Below, piece after piece: positions 21,718 to 32,859 of a DNA stretch of 64,000 bases. Both the position numbers and the translations under genes were made by a program. The notes below the pieces were generated by a model. The model was not told the DNA's origin, searched no databases, and saw only the letters and a program-made list of their open reading frames with translations. Location: assembly GCA_014529385.2 (NCBI GenBank), contig CM043952.1, positions 60,778,119-60,842,118 on the forward strand, in the 5' to 3' direction. The stretch is from Adiantum capillus-veneris. Taxonomy: Eukaryota; Streptophyta; Polypodiopsida; Polypodiales; Pteridaceae. Within the stretch, counting starts at the first letter, position 1. Every line of letters starts with the position of its first letter.

Positions 21718-22527
21718 TTATGGATCGACGCCCTTGAGATCCTTGTAAGACCAAGCAAAGATATCCCGGTATTCCTTTAACAAGCTTAGCAAAATCTTTT
21801 CTTCTTCTTCTATTAGGTCATTTGCAATGTAGGCCAGTCCAAGTTCTTCTCCTGGTTCAGCTAAGTCTACCCTTTTAGCGTTTTTAGGTCCTTCGTAAGA
21901 CTCGCCTTGTTTTCGTAGTTCCCTAATAGGTTGTTCGATTATATTTTTCTGATCTTGGAGAGTATACTTTTTGTAATGGGATAGAACATGCATTACATCC
22001 TTACCATTCTCTTCCGTGGTTTCCATTTCGGTGGTGTATATCTCCTTTAGAGCTTTTTTCAACTCTTGATATTTCTTTTTCCGCTCGACTCTGGTCATGA
22101 GTGTTTTTTTATCCTGATGTTCTTCTTGAGTACCCTTCCTTGTTTTTCTCGATGTCTGAGACATTTTTTAGTCTCCATTTGAAGGATATTTGCCAGTTAT
22201 TTTGTCCTTGACACAATCATTAGCATCTATCTGCATCAGGAATTGTGTTTTACTGGAGACTAATGGCATAGGTCGTGCTTTCACAATTTTAGTGTCCCTC
22301 TTTCTTCTATACCATTTTTGTCTTCTTGATTTCTGGTTTGAAAGGTCAAAAAAATTTTCCTCCCTTCCCCTTAAGAGTAGTTGAGCTATCGTATGTTCTT
22401 TTTCGGATCCCGAATCTTCGGAGGTAGCTGAGTGTTCATCCAACTCATCAGTTGCATCATAATAGAGGGCTGAAAAGACTTGTTGAGCTTTCATCAAATG
22501 CTTTATTTCCTCATCCCTAATTTTCAA
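21718..22527 (-). pseudogene. gypsy-A pol region between protease and RT
   Basis: Two minus-strand open stretches (22527-22168 and 22164-21718) lie in the linker between the protease and RT. They are acidic and lysine-rich, with DEHSATSEDSGSEKEHTIAQ, and then EEEKILLSLLKEYRDIFAWS before YKDLKGVDP, the usual lead-in to a gypsy RT. A stop at 21718 and a frame change near 22165 interrupt them. The corresponding gypsy-B piece is 44531-45407. Confidence 0.8.
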
Positions 22528-23628
22528 TGTTAAGGACTGACATCATTTGGATGGGAATTATGTCGTAGCCATCCTCATTGCAAAATTGAGTAGGTACAGA
22601 CATATTCACACATACATCCATTGTCGCTAACATTTGAGTCCACTCAATGGTTCGAATAAATGCTCTGGGAAGGGTTCAGGTATGTAGGCTTCGTCTGTAC
22701 AGTCCCTTTCTAGGATACATTCCTCTCGTCTCAAGCTTCCATTTTCTGAAGCTCCGCACATCCAAATAGGAGTGTCTTTGTTTAGCCAAGCGGAAGTTTA
22801 GTTTCAGCCGAAGAGAGTGAATCAAACTTTTGGATGGGTGTCTTCAAGACGTCTCTATAGGTGTGGTCCTTTAGATTGACCCTTGTTATAGATCCCACCT
22901 GCTTTAAGTACAGATAGTCGTTTCCCCAATCTTGGATAAGCTGTACCTGTCGCATGAAAGATCTTCCCAATATGATTTCATAGCTGTGTTTTTTCCCAAA
23001 GTCTACTATGGCAAAAGTGTGTTGATATTCAATTCCACAGGAGTTGACTATCACTTTTTCTAGTAGCCCTAGTGGTCTTTCAATGTGTCCGTCAGCCAAT
23101 TGCAATTTCATTTGCGTTTGGCTAATGGCTAGTTATTCCCAAGATTCCCATACTGCTTTAGTTGCTATGGCTATGCCCGCTCCACTATCCAGTATTGCCA
23201 TGGTTTCAATTTCATTATATTTCACTGGGAGGGTAGTGTTTCCTTCTTCCCCCTCATAATATTCTCTGACCTTGTTCATAGTAAATGATCGTATCTTCCA
23301 TTTCATTTTTCGAGTTTCCCAGATTCTTAGAGATTAACCCCGTTATACCCACCTTCTCTAGGGTTTTCTGTAAATCATTCCAGTATGGCCTGAGTTTCAA
23401 CAGTTCTCCCAAAGTAAGAGTGCATTGGATACGTGTAGACATGATTGAGTGAATGTTGTCCACTTCTAGGGTGTGTTTGGCTCTTTTGACTTGAGTGGTT
23501 TTACAAATGATAGATTCAGCTTCATTATCTCCCAAGTAAGAAGGTAATGTTTTTAATGTCAAAGGTTTAGATATTCCTGAAGCCTCTGATCCGCAATCCC
23601 CGTACAAGGACTGTAAATCCATGTTCAT
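22528..23628 (-). pseudogene. gypsy-A canonical aspartic protease (first protease)
   Basis: Just downstream of gag the minus strand reads NEIETMAILDSGAGIAIATK (active-site D-S-G-A, about 23175-23215), a stop near 23134, then MKLQLADGHIERPLGLLEKV, and IILGRSFMRQVQLIQDWGND (about 22940-22980), the C-terminal ILG motif of retropepsins. The domain would cut gag-pol. The 23628-23254 stretch before it (VDNIHSIMSTRIQCTLTLGE) is gag-protease linker. In-frame stops make this copy unusable. Bases 22528-22781 hold no clear frame. Confidence 0.82.
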
Positions 23629-25645
23629 ATCAGATGGTAGGTTATCTAACCAGACTTCCTCTAGGAGCTGACTTTAAAGTTAGGCTCCCATCATTGATCT
23701 CCCTTACCTTTTCCCATAAGTGTCCTGGCTAGTCTTCCTCCACGAATGGAATTCCGTCTAAGGCATCTTCACTGTCCGCCACTATGAGCTCCTGTTCATT
23801 TGTTTCAAGGTGTGGTTCTGCTACCACATCGGATTTTGCTTTCTTTTCTTCTACCGCAAGCTCTTCCGGTTTTGCAATACTTTCAAGCTTGGGTTTCTGT
23901 TTATCCAGCATTTCCTGCATGATTCTTACCAAATTTTGATAAGCTTCCAACTTAGCTGCTTCCATGTCACGAGATGGATAGTTTTTCCATTTGTTTTCCA
24001 TGTTTTGGCCTGCTTTAAGTCCTGCTTGGTAGGCTTCCAAGGCAACATTGATAGGCTCAAAAATTTTATCCACCAGAATGGATCCTCCAGATTTCACGAT
24101 TGTTTCCTTGAATTCACTGCTAGTTTCTTTCCACTTGTCCTGTGCTAAAATTTTTGCTTTCTCTTCGTTTTCAACCCGTTGTTTTTGTTTTCTCATCTCA
24201 TATCTTTTGCTTCTGCTCCTTTTGATTCTTTGAGAAGAAACTTTCGTGTTCTCCAAATCATCAGAGGAATTGTGTTTCTTTTTCTTTGCCTGGGCTCTAG
24301 TGATTACCTTGATTGGAACAATTGGTTCGCTCTGTGATGAGCTACTAGGCATCACTTGGACTACGTTGACTACACTGTTTCCCTTGTTCAAAGGATTCTT
24401 AGGAAAATCTTCCGAAAAGTGTCCTCCCTTTTTGCAACATTGTATGCAATAGGCTTCAATTGGTTTGAGGTTTTTGTCAGGCTCTGGACATTCGTTCTTA
24501 AAATGGTCATCAACACCACAATTATGACAGTTTCTTATTCTGGGCTTCATCATGGGTCTTCCCATGGGAGGTCTTACACCTTGATTAGCTACATAATACA
24601 TTGGTGCGAGCTCTGGTGGAGCATAAGTCATGATTTCCTCTATTGGTGGTGGTTGTGGACTATACCAATCTCCCTCTACCATTATTGTAGATGGACTAGA
24701 CTCTGCATAGGTTGTAACAAGCACTAATGCTTGTTCATCTATGACTCCTTTTGAGTGCATGTACTTTATAGGCACCGCATTATGTCCTGGATAAGGAGGT
24801 TGTTGTCCCAACACAGGTTGAGATCTCTCCATACCCATTGGTGGTCTTTGAACTCGAGCCATATTAGGCTGATATCTGTACATGGGTTGTCCTGGTGGCC
24901 TCATGGGCACGTACTGAACATTCCAATCATACTTTGGTTTGAAGTAGCACTCGTGGGCCTCGTGGTTAGTCCATTTACCCTCGATTGCACACCATTTTTG
25001 TGGCCTAATTGTTTGTCCTTATGAGGATATCCCCTGTCCTGGTCCTCTCATAGGTGCTTTTTGCATATTGTTCATCATGTCATTCATCCTTTTTAGCATA
25101 TCTTCTATGGTTGAGAGTGGTGCCACAACAGCCATTCCCACTTGTGCTGGTTTTGTGGATGCAATCTTCTCACTTTGGTTATCCTTAGGTACATCCTCTT
25201 CATTAAATATCTCATAATTGTTTCCTAGGTCGATAGCATCAGGCACACACGCCTCTAGGGTTGGATGCTTTTTACTATAGAGTATAGCATGAAGTTCTTT
25301 GTTTAGAAATCCCTCGAGAAACAATGATAAACATCGCTCCTCTGCAGGTATCTCCATCTCTGGGTATTTGGCAATGTATTGTTTCATTCGAGTTGCACAA
25401 TCCCTAACAGACTCACCATGTTTCTATTTGAAGCTGTAGATTTGAACTACCATATTATGTTTAATCCCCGTTTTAGAACAAGCAGCTACAAATCCTTGAG
25501 CTAATGTATTCAAATCCATGATTGACCTTGGTGGAATGTTTTGGAACCATGTTAGAGCTTTTCCTTCTAATGTCATTCCAAACCCCTCGAATTGAGTATG
25601 GAAATCGAATATACACTCTTCTCTTAGCACTTGCTTGAAGCTTGC
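23629..25645 (-). pseudogene. gypsy-A gag core and zinc knuckles
   Basis: One reading frame runs from about 25645 to 23729 with two in-frame stops, at about 25424 and 25019. It shows the retrotransposon gag domain (LASFKQVLREE, GFGMTLEGKALTWFQNIPP, KQYIAKYPEMEIPAEERCLS, LFLEGFLNKELHAILY), a proline- and methionine-rich linker, then two zinc knuckles (CHNCGVDDHFKNECPEP at about 24490-24540 and CIQCCKKGGHFSEDFP at about 24410-24450). In the second the final Cys is replaced by Phe; gypsy-B has PEDCP there. It ends with a Lys/Glu-rich, partly coiled-coil region to 23729. Gag would form the particle and bind RNA. Confidence 0.88.
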
Positions 25646-25665
25646 TAAGGGTCATATGGATCCCC

Positions 25666-26751
25666 TTATCCACCATATTTTCTGACCCATTTTTGGAAAT
25701 CAGCTAGTTTGACACGTCTATTCGGTTCAACTCCAGGTCTTCTGGGAGTTGGTCCTGTTCCGAGTCCTTCAAACCAGTGTGTCGAAAATAGTGACTCATG
25801 TAGGCCTGGGTTGGCCTTAGTGTCACCCATTTTTCTACGTAATGAGGTGATTTCTGGTTTCTTCACATTACTCTTAGATGATCTCTCACGATGTTCGTCT
25901 CTTGGAGTGGTTTTTGGTCCTTGACCCAATATCCAATCCCGTATGGAATACCCCTGGTATTTGGTTTGTTCTACCTCCTCAGGAGTCATCATAACAAAGT
26001 TGTTGTTATAACAATCCCTAAACAAGTAAGTTGGTAGGTCCGCAAATCCCTTTGCTTTGATTTTGAAGATATAGATGATCTTCATGGATGTTAATTGCCC
26101 TGGTCTAGCACGAGAAGTCCACAAAAGATATTTTATGTTTCTATCTTCCCAACAATAGACTCCTATCCTAGGATTATCCATACTAAGCCGTTTCAAAGGC
26201 TTCAAGTCTACTTGATCGTATCCCTCGAATTCCAAGGTTCGTGGTCCTTCTTTTACTGACATATCTGGGATTATAGTGTTTACTTCTAATCCCCATTTGT
26301 CTATCATATCCGGATTTTCAACTTGTACATATTGAGTTCCGTTTCGATCCATGTACATTTTTCCTTGTTTGTTGATCCTAATCTCTTCCTCGAACTCAAT
26401 ACCATGATCATCAATGCGAATAGCATACTCTTTGTTAGGATCCAAGTAAACATGGGCTTCATGACGATTAGTCTTGTAAAAAGAGAGTATATGCTTATAG
26501 CGCATTGTCGTTCCGGTTTCAGAGTGAGTAGAGTAAGAAGACATTTCGGATGTTGAATCTAAAAAAGTGTCTGAGACTTCTTCACGAATTGTGTGCAAGG
26601 AATTGCTTTGATTCACGCTTTCTTCAGTGGATACTCTATTGGTGTTTTTCCCAAATAGGCCTTGATTTCCTATTACACGACCGGATCTAAGATTCATATA
26701 GACGTATGAAGCCCTGGATAGAGTACTCACCTGGGATTGACTTGTTGTCAA
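25666..26751 (-). CDS. gypsy-A N-terminal ORF (361 codons), unknown, leading into gag
   Basis: An ATG at 26751 opens 361 codons: YVYMNLRSGRVIGNQGLFGK, then a Ser/Thr-rich stretch, a central region YAIRIDDHGIEFEEEIRINK, and a C-terminal ADFQKWVRKYGG. The last residues lead into the KYGG-GDPYDP-LASFKQ start of the gag domain, but a TAA at 25666 and a frame change near 25645 separate the two. This is therefore probably the N-terminal extension of gag. No known domain is recognised. It is the longest unbroken frame of gypsy-A. The matching part of gypsy-B lies beyond its truncated end. Confidence 0.7.
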   Translation of the reverse strand: MTTSQSQVSTLSRASYVYMNLRSGRVIGNQGLFGKNTNRVSTEESVNQSNSLHTIREEVSDTFLDSTSEMSSYSTHSETGTTMRYKHILSFYKTNRHEAHVYLDPNKEYAIRIDDHGIEFEEEIRINKQGKMYMDRNGTQYVQVENPDMIDKWGLEVNTIIPDMSVKEGPRTLEFEGYDQVDLKPLKRLSMDNPRIGVYCWEDRNIKYLLWTSRARPGQLTSMKIIYIFKIKAKGFADLPTYLFRDCYNNNFVMMTPEEVEQTKYQGYSIRDWILGQGPKTTPRDEHRERSSKSNVKKPEITSLRRKMGDTKANPGLHESLFSTHWFEGLGTGPTPRRPGVEPNRRVKLADFQKWVRKYGG

Positions 26752-28613
26752 TGTCCACTTGATTCAATTGCAACTTTCTGTCAAGCCACTGATTCCTCAT
26801 CTGCAACCTGATTCCTATAAAAAATTTATCAAGTTATCTATTTTTCTATAAGGACAGTAGAGCTTTTGAGAACTCCAGTGTGACTGGTCTCTGTATTTCA
26901 CTTCAATTCGTGCTATGGAAGTCAAAATTTTGACTTTCAGATTCAGCTTAGCAAAATCAAAGGTCTAATCTGCAATCTGTAAACTGAGTGTATTTGTACC
27001 AATTTTGATCGGATTGAACCCAAAATTTCCCTATGGCCTTATATTATGTTGGTCTAACATTGTATAAGCCCAAAAGTCAAATTTGAAGTCTTTTGTCACT
27101 TTTTTTCACTTTTTGAATTGGTTTGGCAAGTATACAACTTGTTAAAGCCCTTGTGCAAGTTTCAACAAGTTTGAACAAAATTTGATCAAGTTTACCCACT
27201 GTTTCGTGTTCGCAGACTCTGATTTCAAGAATCTGGCTTAAGTCTCACTTTTGTGGAGTCTAATTGATGTGCTTGGCCTTGTGATATACTCAAATTTACA
27301 AAATCACCAAGTTTTGAAGCAGAAGTAAATAATCGTGATTATTTACTCTTGACAATGTTTTGCAAATTTCTGTCCCAACTTTGACATAGATCTGTTAAGC
27401 ACCTTATGTTAAGGTCACTAGCCAATTTTGAGTCAATTTGGATTTCAAAATCTGGTCGAATGGTCATCAATTATCTGTCCGCAGACTAACTTTGTAATTT
27501 TTGTCACAATTTTCACTCCAGTGATCCAAATCTTACCAAAAATTTGGTTTGTGGGCTTATTACAACATGGTAAAGCTAGTGGTATGCCAACTTGGTCAAA
27601 AAAGTTTAAAAACAGGGTAGAAGTAAATAATCGCGATTATTTACTTTTGTCAAAATTTTGTAAGTTTTTGGTCAATTGAGCATATACACATGTTTATCAC
27701 ATCAATATAAGGCTATGAATCAATTTTCAACAAGTTTGGATAATTTTTCCCTCAATTCACACTCAAGATTCAAAAAGTGAGTACAAACTTTAGTTTTCAC
27801 CCAGTCTTTTGCCAGTTTAGTGATCCAAATTTCTTGGGCCTTCACAAAAGTTGTTTGTACATATGCAATGAGTCAATGATATGAGTCTTGGCTAATTTAG
27901 AGCAAAAAGTTAATAATCGCGATTATTCACTTGAGGCTTGAAATAAGCACTTTTTTGAAATTTTCTCAAGGACACTCATTTTATAATGTGTTTTAAGCCT
28001 ATGAATCAAGTCAAAACTTAGTTTGGCCTAAAAAGTCAAGAAAAAATAAATAATCTGAGTTTTGGTCAACTTCTTGAAATTTTTACCTCGAAGTGTCCTG
28101 ACTCCTTGAGCTTACCCACTGGTTCGGGCAACTCTTAGGCTTACTCCCCAGTTGGATTGAGTGAAATCGAGTCTTTTCGTGTTATTTTTGGCCGTAGACT
28201 TGAAATTCTGCAACTTTACATAACAACTCACACTTGATTCTTTCAGAGAGAGCAATGCTATGAAATCCACCTTGGATCCTACTTACTCTATTCCTAGTTT
28301 CTCATGCAATGGGGTTGTGAAAAGTGTCCACAAACACTCGTTTTCTTGTGTTTTTTATGTTTTTCAGAGTCTTGATCTTAAGACTTGTCTCGTCTACCAA
28401 TCATCCTCCAAATCCTAATCTAAATCTTCAATCGTACAGTCCTAAAGGTACTCAGCAAGTACGGTTACTTCCAAGCTACCTCTACATAGCAAAAGACGAC
28501 AATCTTAAGCTATGCGGTTTCTAAAAGAGAGTTTTGAACTCTAGGCGAACCTAGAGCAAGTTAAAGGACAATTACACAAGACGCTCGTGTTTTTCTCTAG
28601 TTTAGGTCTCTTC
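26752..28613 (-). other. gypsy-A leader with spaced palindromes
   Basis: Non-coding 1.86 kb between PBS and first ORF. It holds at least three copies of a palindrome with core AAATAATCGCGATTATTT or one or two changes from it (27324-27345, 27623-27644, 27909-27930), 286-299 bp apart, plus a half copy near 28048. The flanking sequence between copies looks like diverged tandem units, with repeated AAATTTTG/CAAGTTT words. No gene is seen; short frames are not convincing. Confidence 0.75.
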
Positions 28614-28633
28614 GATCCCCACCAGCGGCGCCA
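28614..28633 (-). promoter_or_regulatory. Primer-binding site of gypsy-A
   Basis: On the minus strand TGGCGCCGCTGGTGGGGATC begins two bases after the 5' LTR. The TGGCGCC start and GGGGA end resemble the tRNA-Asp-type primer site of plant Athila-like elements, with mismatches in the middle. The exact tRNA is not settled. Confidence 0.75.
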
Positions 28634-28635
28634 AA

Positions 28636-29554
28636 TGTGGAACGCATGTCTAACCTCACCATCCTATCTTATTGCAGTATTAGCGAGAACCATGATTAAT
28701 TTGTCAAACCATGGGACGAAGCTGACTTGACTAGTGCATAGAGGCTACAAGAGGTTATCAATATCTTGAAAAACAACTAACAACTCGCATCACAACTCGC
28801 ATCTAACTCAAGTGACTGAAATCACCAAAAGCCAATGGCTCATCGGCAAGCAAATCACATCCGTTACAGCATCAAATGACATCCAAACGTAACAAAACTT
28901 CTAGAACAAGTTTATAAGACCTAAGCACACATGTCTATGGCCTCAAACCCCACTTTAGGTCAAGTTCCAAAATCGTGATTATTAACAGCAGTGGATTTTT
29001 TACCTAGTCGCTTTCGACTTAGAATGTATCTAAATGCTTAGCAATGATGCCCCAATACCCCACCTATGCTTAGTTTTCGTTTTAAAAGTGTAAATTCCTA
29101 GTTATGATGAAATTAGGTCGCGGGTCGCCAACGCCAAAAGCTACGAAATACTGTGAATGGCTTACGTCAATGCGTAGAGCTCTTACCTGCGGTTGCAATG
29201 CAACAAGCGCAATCGCAATGTGACAAGCGGAGAGGGAGTAGGAAGCACGAGAAGGAGAGAAGTGAGCGCCGTTAGCTCACGCTGTGTATTTCTTATCCAA
29301 AAACTTATAAAAAACTTACAAAATTGGCTTTTATACCTTAGCCAAGGTTTTCGGTGGTCAAAAGTAATAATCTGGAGTTCTACCAAAGCTGGGAATTGAA
29401 TGGCTGATACAATCTGGAAGCTTGTAGCCCCGGCTCATTAATTACAAGGTTTATCAAGAAAACAGGAGTTACAATATTCTTGATTTATCAAAATAATAAT
29501 TGTTTTACTAGGAGAACTCCGAAAAATGGTGTCTAGGCTAGCTTACTGTTAACA
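28636..29554 (-). repeat. 5' LTR of gypsy-A
   Basis: Partner of 13401-14309, starting TGTGGAACGC and ending TTACTGTTAACA on the plus strand, with TG...CA ends. Small insertions account for the 10-bp length difference. Flanked by TAAGC at 29555-29559. Confidence 0.93.
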
Positions 29555-30244
29555 TAAGCACGTAGTGCGCGTGATCTATTGCTTGCCTGATTGTCGACTT
29601 CAATACTTGAGTGAAAGTAGTCGCAACTCCATGGTTTGGAGTTGTGTACCATGGCGGCCTCTTTGAGAGGAAGTGGAAATGTTGATGGTAGAGGCGAGTT
29701 GGATCCTCCACTTCCCTTTGGATGAGATCAAGAAATGTTCAGCAGTAGTATCCTTGATAAAAGTACATGTTGTCTTTCTATCCTTGGACTGCATTGTCAT
29801 TCCTTCTGTAGGCAGCTTCAGTGCCTCAGCCACTATATCTTAGTAATCACCACTTCAACCTTTTTCCCCTGTTGATCCGTGATTTGGGCGGATTCATCTT
29901 CTTTGATCGTGGAATAGCAATTCATATCCTTTCTCGAAATCCACTCCACATGATTCCTGGTCATAGAAATCTCGAAGCCCCAGCCTTCTGTTGGTTTCTT
30001 TGGTGTCAAGCTTTGTAGCTACATCATAAACCTCCTTAGGTAGAAGTTGCAATTCTACGTGGTGACCTTCTTCACTCTTGAATCTGCCAGTGAAGACCAT
30101 GGTGTTGTTTTCTTTGAGTTGCTCTATAGACAAGTAGGTTGCCTTTGCTATTTTTACTGAGCTTGGATCTAACTGGTACGATGGAAGATCTTGTAGCTTA
30201 TCTTTCTGATATATCCTTTTCCTTGCCTTCTTACTCATTTGCAT
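29555..30244 (-). pseudogene. gypsy-B 3' ORF, N-terminal part
   Basis: The minus-strand start at 30244 gives KARKRIYQKDKLQDLPSYQL, then TYLSIEQLKENNTMVFTGRF and LRDFYDQESCGVDFEKGYEL, followed after a frameshift near 29890 by AEALKLPTEGMTMQSKDRK and RPPWYTTPNHGVATTFTQV. This matches the gypsy-A 3' ORF (AEALRLPTERM, PPRYTTPNHVVATTFTQ) and supplies the N-terminus that gypsy-A has lost. The ORF is cut at 29555 by the gypsy-A insertion and continues at 13400. The AEALxLPTEG word recalls ORFs of other plant gypsy elements, but the function is unknown. Confidence 0.7.
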
Positions 30245-31560
30245 TGCTCTTGTTAGGTGAATACAGTACCAAAGTTAGAAAATTCTGTGAATTCTGCTCT
30301 GAAATGCCCTAAGTCTAAATGATTGGCAAATGATGTGCATCTTGCTTCAAATCAATTTTGGAGCATGCATAGATGCATAGAAACATGTAGAGATCAAAAT
30401 CATGCAATTCAGACAAAATTTGTAACAAAAGTAAATAATAGCTCGATTATTTATAGTTGGAGATTTTTTCTAGTTTTTTGCATTTTTGACATCACATACT
30501 TAAAACATATGGCATTTAGGTATTGAGTGAAGTGTGGGATCATTTGAGTGCACAGGGTGGAAATGGTGCCAGATTTAGACTTTTAGACTCTGAAACAGTA
30601 GATATAAAGAGATTTTGAGTTTTTGAGATCCAAACTTGCTCAAACTTGATTAGTGGGCTTAGGACATCATGTTCTTTAGTCTCATAAGGTGAAAGTTGCA
30701 AATTGCATCCATTTTGGTAAAGAAGCAAATAATCACGATTATTAACTTTTTCATCAATTTGTACATTTTTTGTTGCAACTTGGTTCTAAGCATGATGTAG
30801 AGTTTGTGTGTAAGATATGGGGTGGTTTGGATAAAAAAATATGACAGTTAACTCAAAATTTGGTGCTTTTTTTTTTAACAAATTCAGAGTTTTTCTTGAT
30901 CATTTTGGCTCATACTTGATATGTGGCATGTAATAGATGTGTGCAAGTGATAGATGAAGTAAAGAGATCATTTCAATCCAAACAAGCACAAAAGTAAATA
31001 ATCGCGATTATTTACAGCATTCACTTTTTTACAAGAATTGACAATTTGTTGACCTAAACATCTTTAATACATCTAAAACAAGTCCTAAAATGAATTTGGT
31101 AAAGTTTGGTTGTGTCGGCATCACTTCCTGCTCTTGGCGACTCTGTAGAGTTGGTTAGTCACTTTTGCAGATATGGACTTGTCCGCTACATAGTCATGAT
31201 GCTACTCATCCAGTTTGGCCCATTTGGAGTCAGTTTGACTTCATATGTCAAATTTGATTCTTTGTAGCCTTTGAGCCATTTTCTGATGTTCAAGAGCCTT
31301 CCTTGACTGTTTCTATGAAACCATTTAGGTAAATTGTGTATAGACCTCGTCTATAAGCTGCCGGTGGAGTCAAAATCCAATTCTGGCATATGGAAAAAAC
31401 CTAGATTATTTACTTGGGACCCCCTCAACCCCTACCAACAAATGGTCATCTGGTGATATGAAAGTATTCTATTATATAGGGGCATGCTACAGTTCAAGTT
31501 TCGTCCAATTCGGTTGAGCTGACAGGTCGCTATGGTCAATTTTGTGTGGTAGGACTTCGT
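30245..31560 (-). other. gypsy-B spacer with spaced palindromes
   Basis: Non-coding. Contains the same palindrome family as the gypsy-A leader at 30431-30454, 30725-30746 and 30994-31015 (spacings 294 and 269 bp), with a half copy at about 31400. Much of this block is deleted in gypsy-A. No gene is seen. Confidence 0.7.
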
Positions 31561-32859
31561 GCATAGCTGGGTTTCTAGGTTTTTTTCCTAAGCCGAGACT
31601 TGCTACCCGGCCATATAGAAATGTTCACTCATAAGTTTAGAACTTACCCCTCTTGTCTCATGTGAGACGACGCTATAAATGGACGACTGTAGACTCTGGA
31701 AATCGTGCACGAAGAAGGCAGAAAGCTCTCTCCTCCAAGAGTGACTGGTGGAAATGAGGTGATTTTGGGCTACCTTGGATATCTATAGTCGGACTTCCCA
31801 AACTATTTTCCGCCAGATTCCCTTGGTAGTCCTACTAGGCCATGCATGAAATCTATGTTAGACTCAAAATTTCTTCGATCGGATTCGTTAGCTCATTCAG
31901 CAAGAATTTGCGAAAGTAGGCCTTGGCGTCATAATTTAGGCTTCTTGCTTCCATCTGTCAATTTGATTGAAATTTTTTGTGTCTTTTTGCCTTGTCCTTC
32001 TGATCATCAGCATAACTTCAGTTTCTCCATCTGAGCTCATTTGTTATTTATTATTAATTTTGACTTGTTTATTAAAAAAATCAAAGAAAATAATAAAATG
32101 CACCAAAAAAGCAAAGTGAAAATCAACAATTAAGAAAATTCATCGAGAAACACTGCTTTAATATTTTCGGTGGATTTCTCCAATTTTAAGCTCCAATATC
32201 AAGAAAAAGTGATGAAAATAAGCAAAAAAGGATATTTTTTGATATATTTTCTAATGGTATATACACTATTTACACTCATCAAGGAGATGTTATAAGTAAA
32301 ATTTCCTTATTAATTATTTTTTAAGGGCATTATTAGGTAATTTTGCAAAAATCACACGTTAACATCCAAATTTTTCCTCCCTCTTCAAACATTGCTCTTA
32401 ATTACTTAGTTCCCTTCCACCCCTCCTAGATGGCGTACTCCGGGATCGACTGTGTGCATGGATTGAACAATTTTTTCTATGCATAGACCTTGGTTGGCTC
32501 TACCATGCTTTGAAGATAATTCATTCAAACCATTATACTATGCAAGAGTTGGGTCTTGAGTAATTAACTCAAGGGTTTCTGTGGTCGAGGTTTCCTGTTG
32601 CTATTTCCCAAAGAGAATATCTTGTAGCTTGTGTGCTCTTTGCTTAATTGTACTGTTAGGATGCTTTGGCACGTGGAATTCTTGAGCTGGAAGTATCAAT
32701 GATGACGGTTATTGAGCTTTAACTCACCACTGGTATCTTGGTTTTTCGTTGATGAATTGTTGTGGTTGAGTGTTTTGAGACTTAACTCTCCACTGCTTCA
32801 TTGGTTTTACAGTTTGTGGAGAATATAAGTGATCTTTTTTTCTCTAAATCCATCTTGTG
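31561..32859 (-). other. gypsy-B spacer and degenerate polyprotein tail
   Basis: Homologous to gypsy-A 16611-18010, with shared words such as CTTACCCCT, ATACACTATTTACACTCATC, and CAAACATTG followed by CTCTTAA. The stretch 32400-32859 corresponds to the gypsy-A tail ORF but has no useful open frame left. Confidence 0.55.

Larger units (their letters stand above)
13401..29554 (-). mobile_element. gypsy-A: Ty3/gypsy LTR retrotransposon with both LTRs, 16.2 kb
   Basis: LTRs of 909 bp (13401-14309) and 919 bp (28636-29554) flank a minus-strand internal region in the order PBS, gag, zinc knuckles, protease, RT, RNase H, integrase, second protease-like domain, extra 3' ORF, polypurine tract. This is the gypsy order. 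No chromodomain was seen, and the extra 3' ORF and TGGCGCC-type primer site recall the plant Athila/Tat group. TSDs are TAAAC and TAAGC, one mismatch. Compared with gypsy-B it lacks about 1.65 kb between the 3' ORF start and spacer. The first 80 bases of the LTRs differ at about four positions. Every ORF carries at least one stop or shift. Confidence 0.93.
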
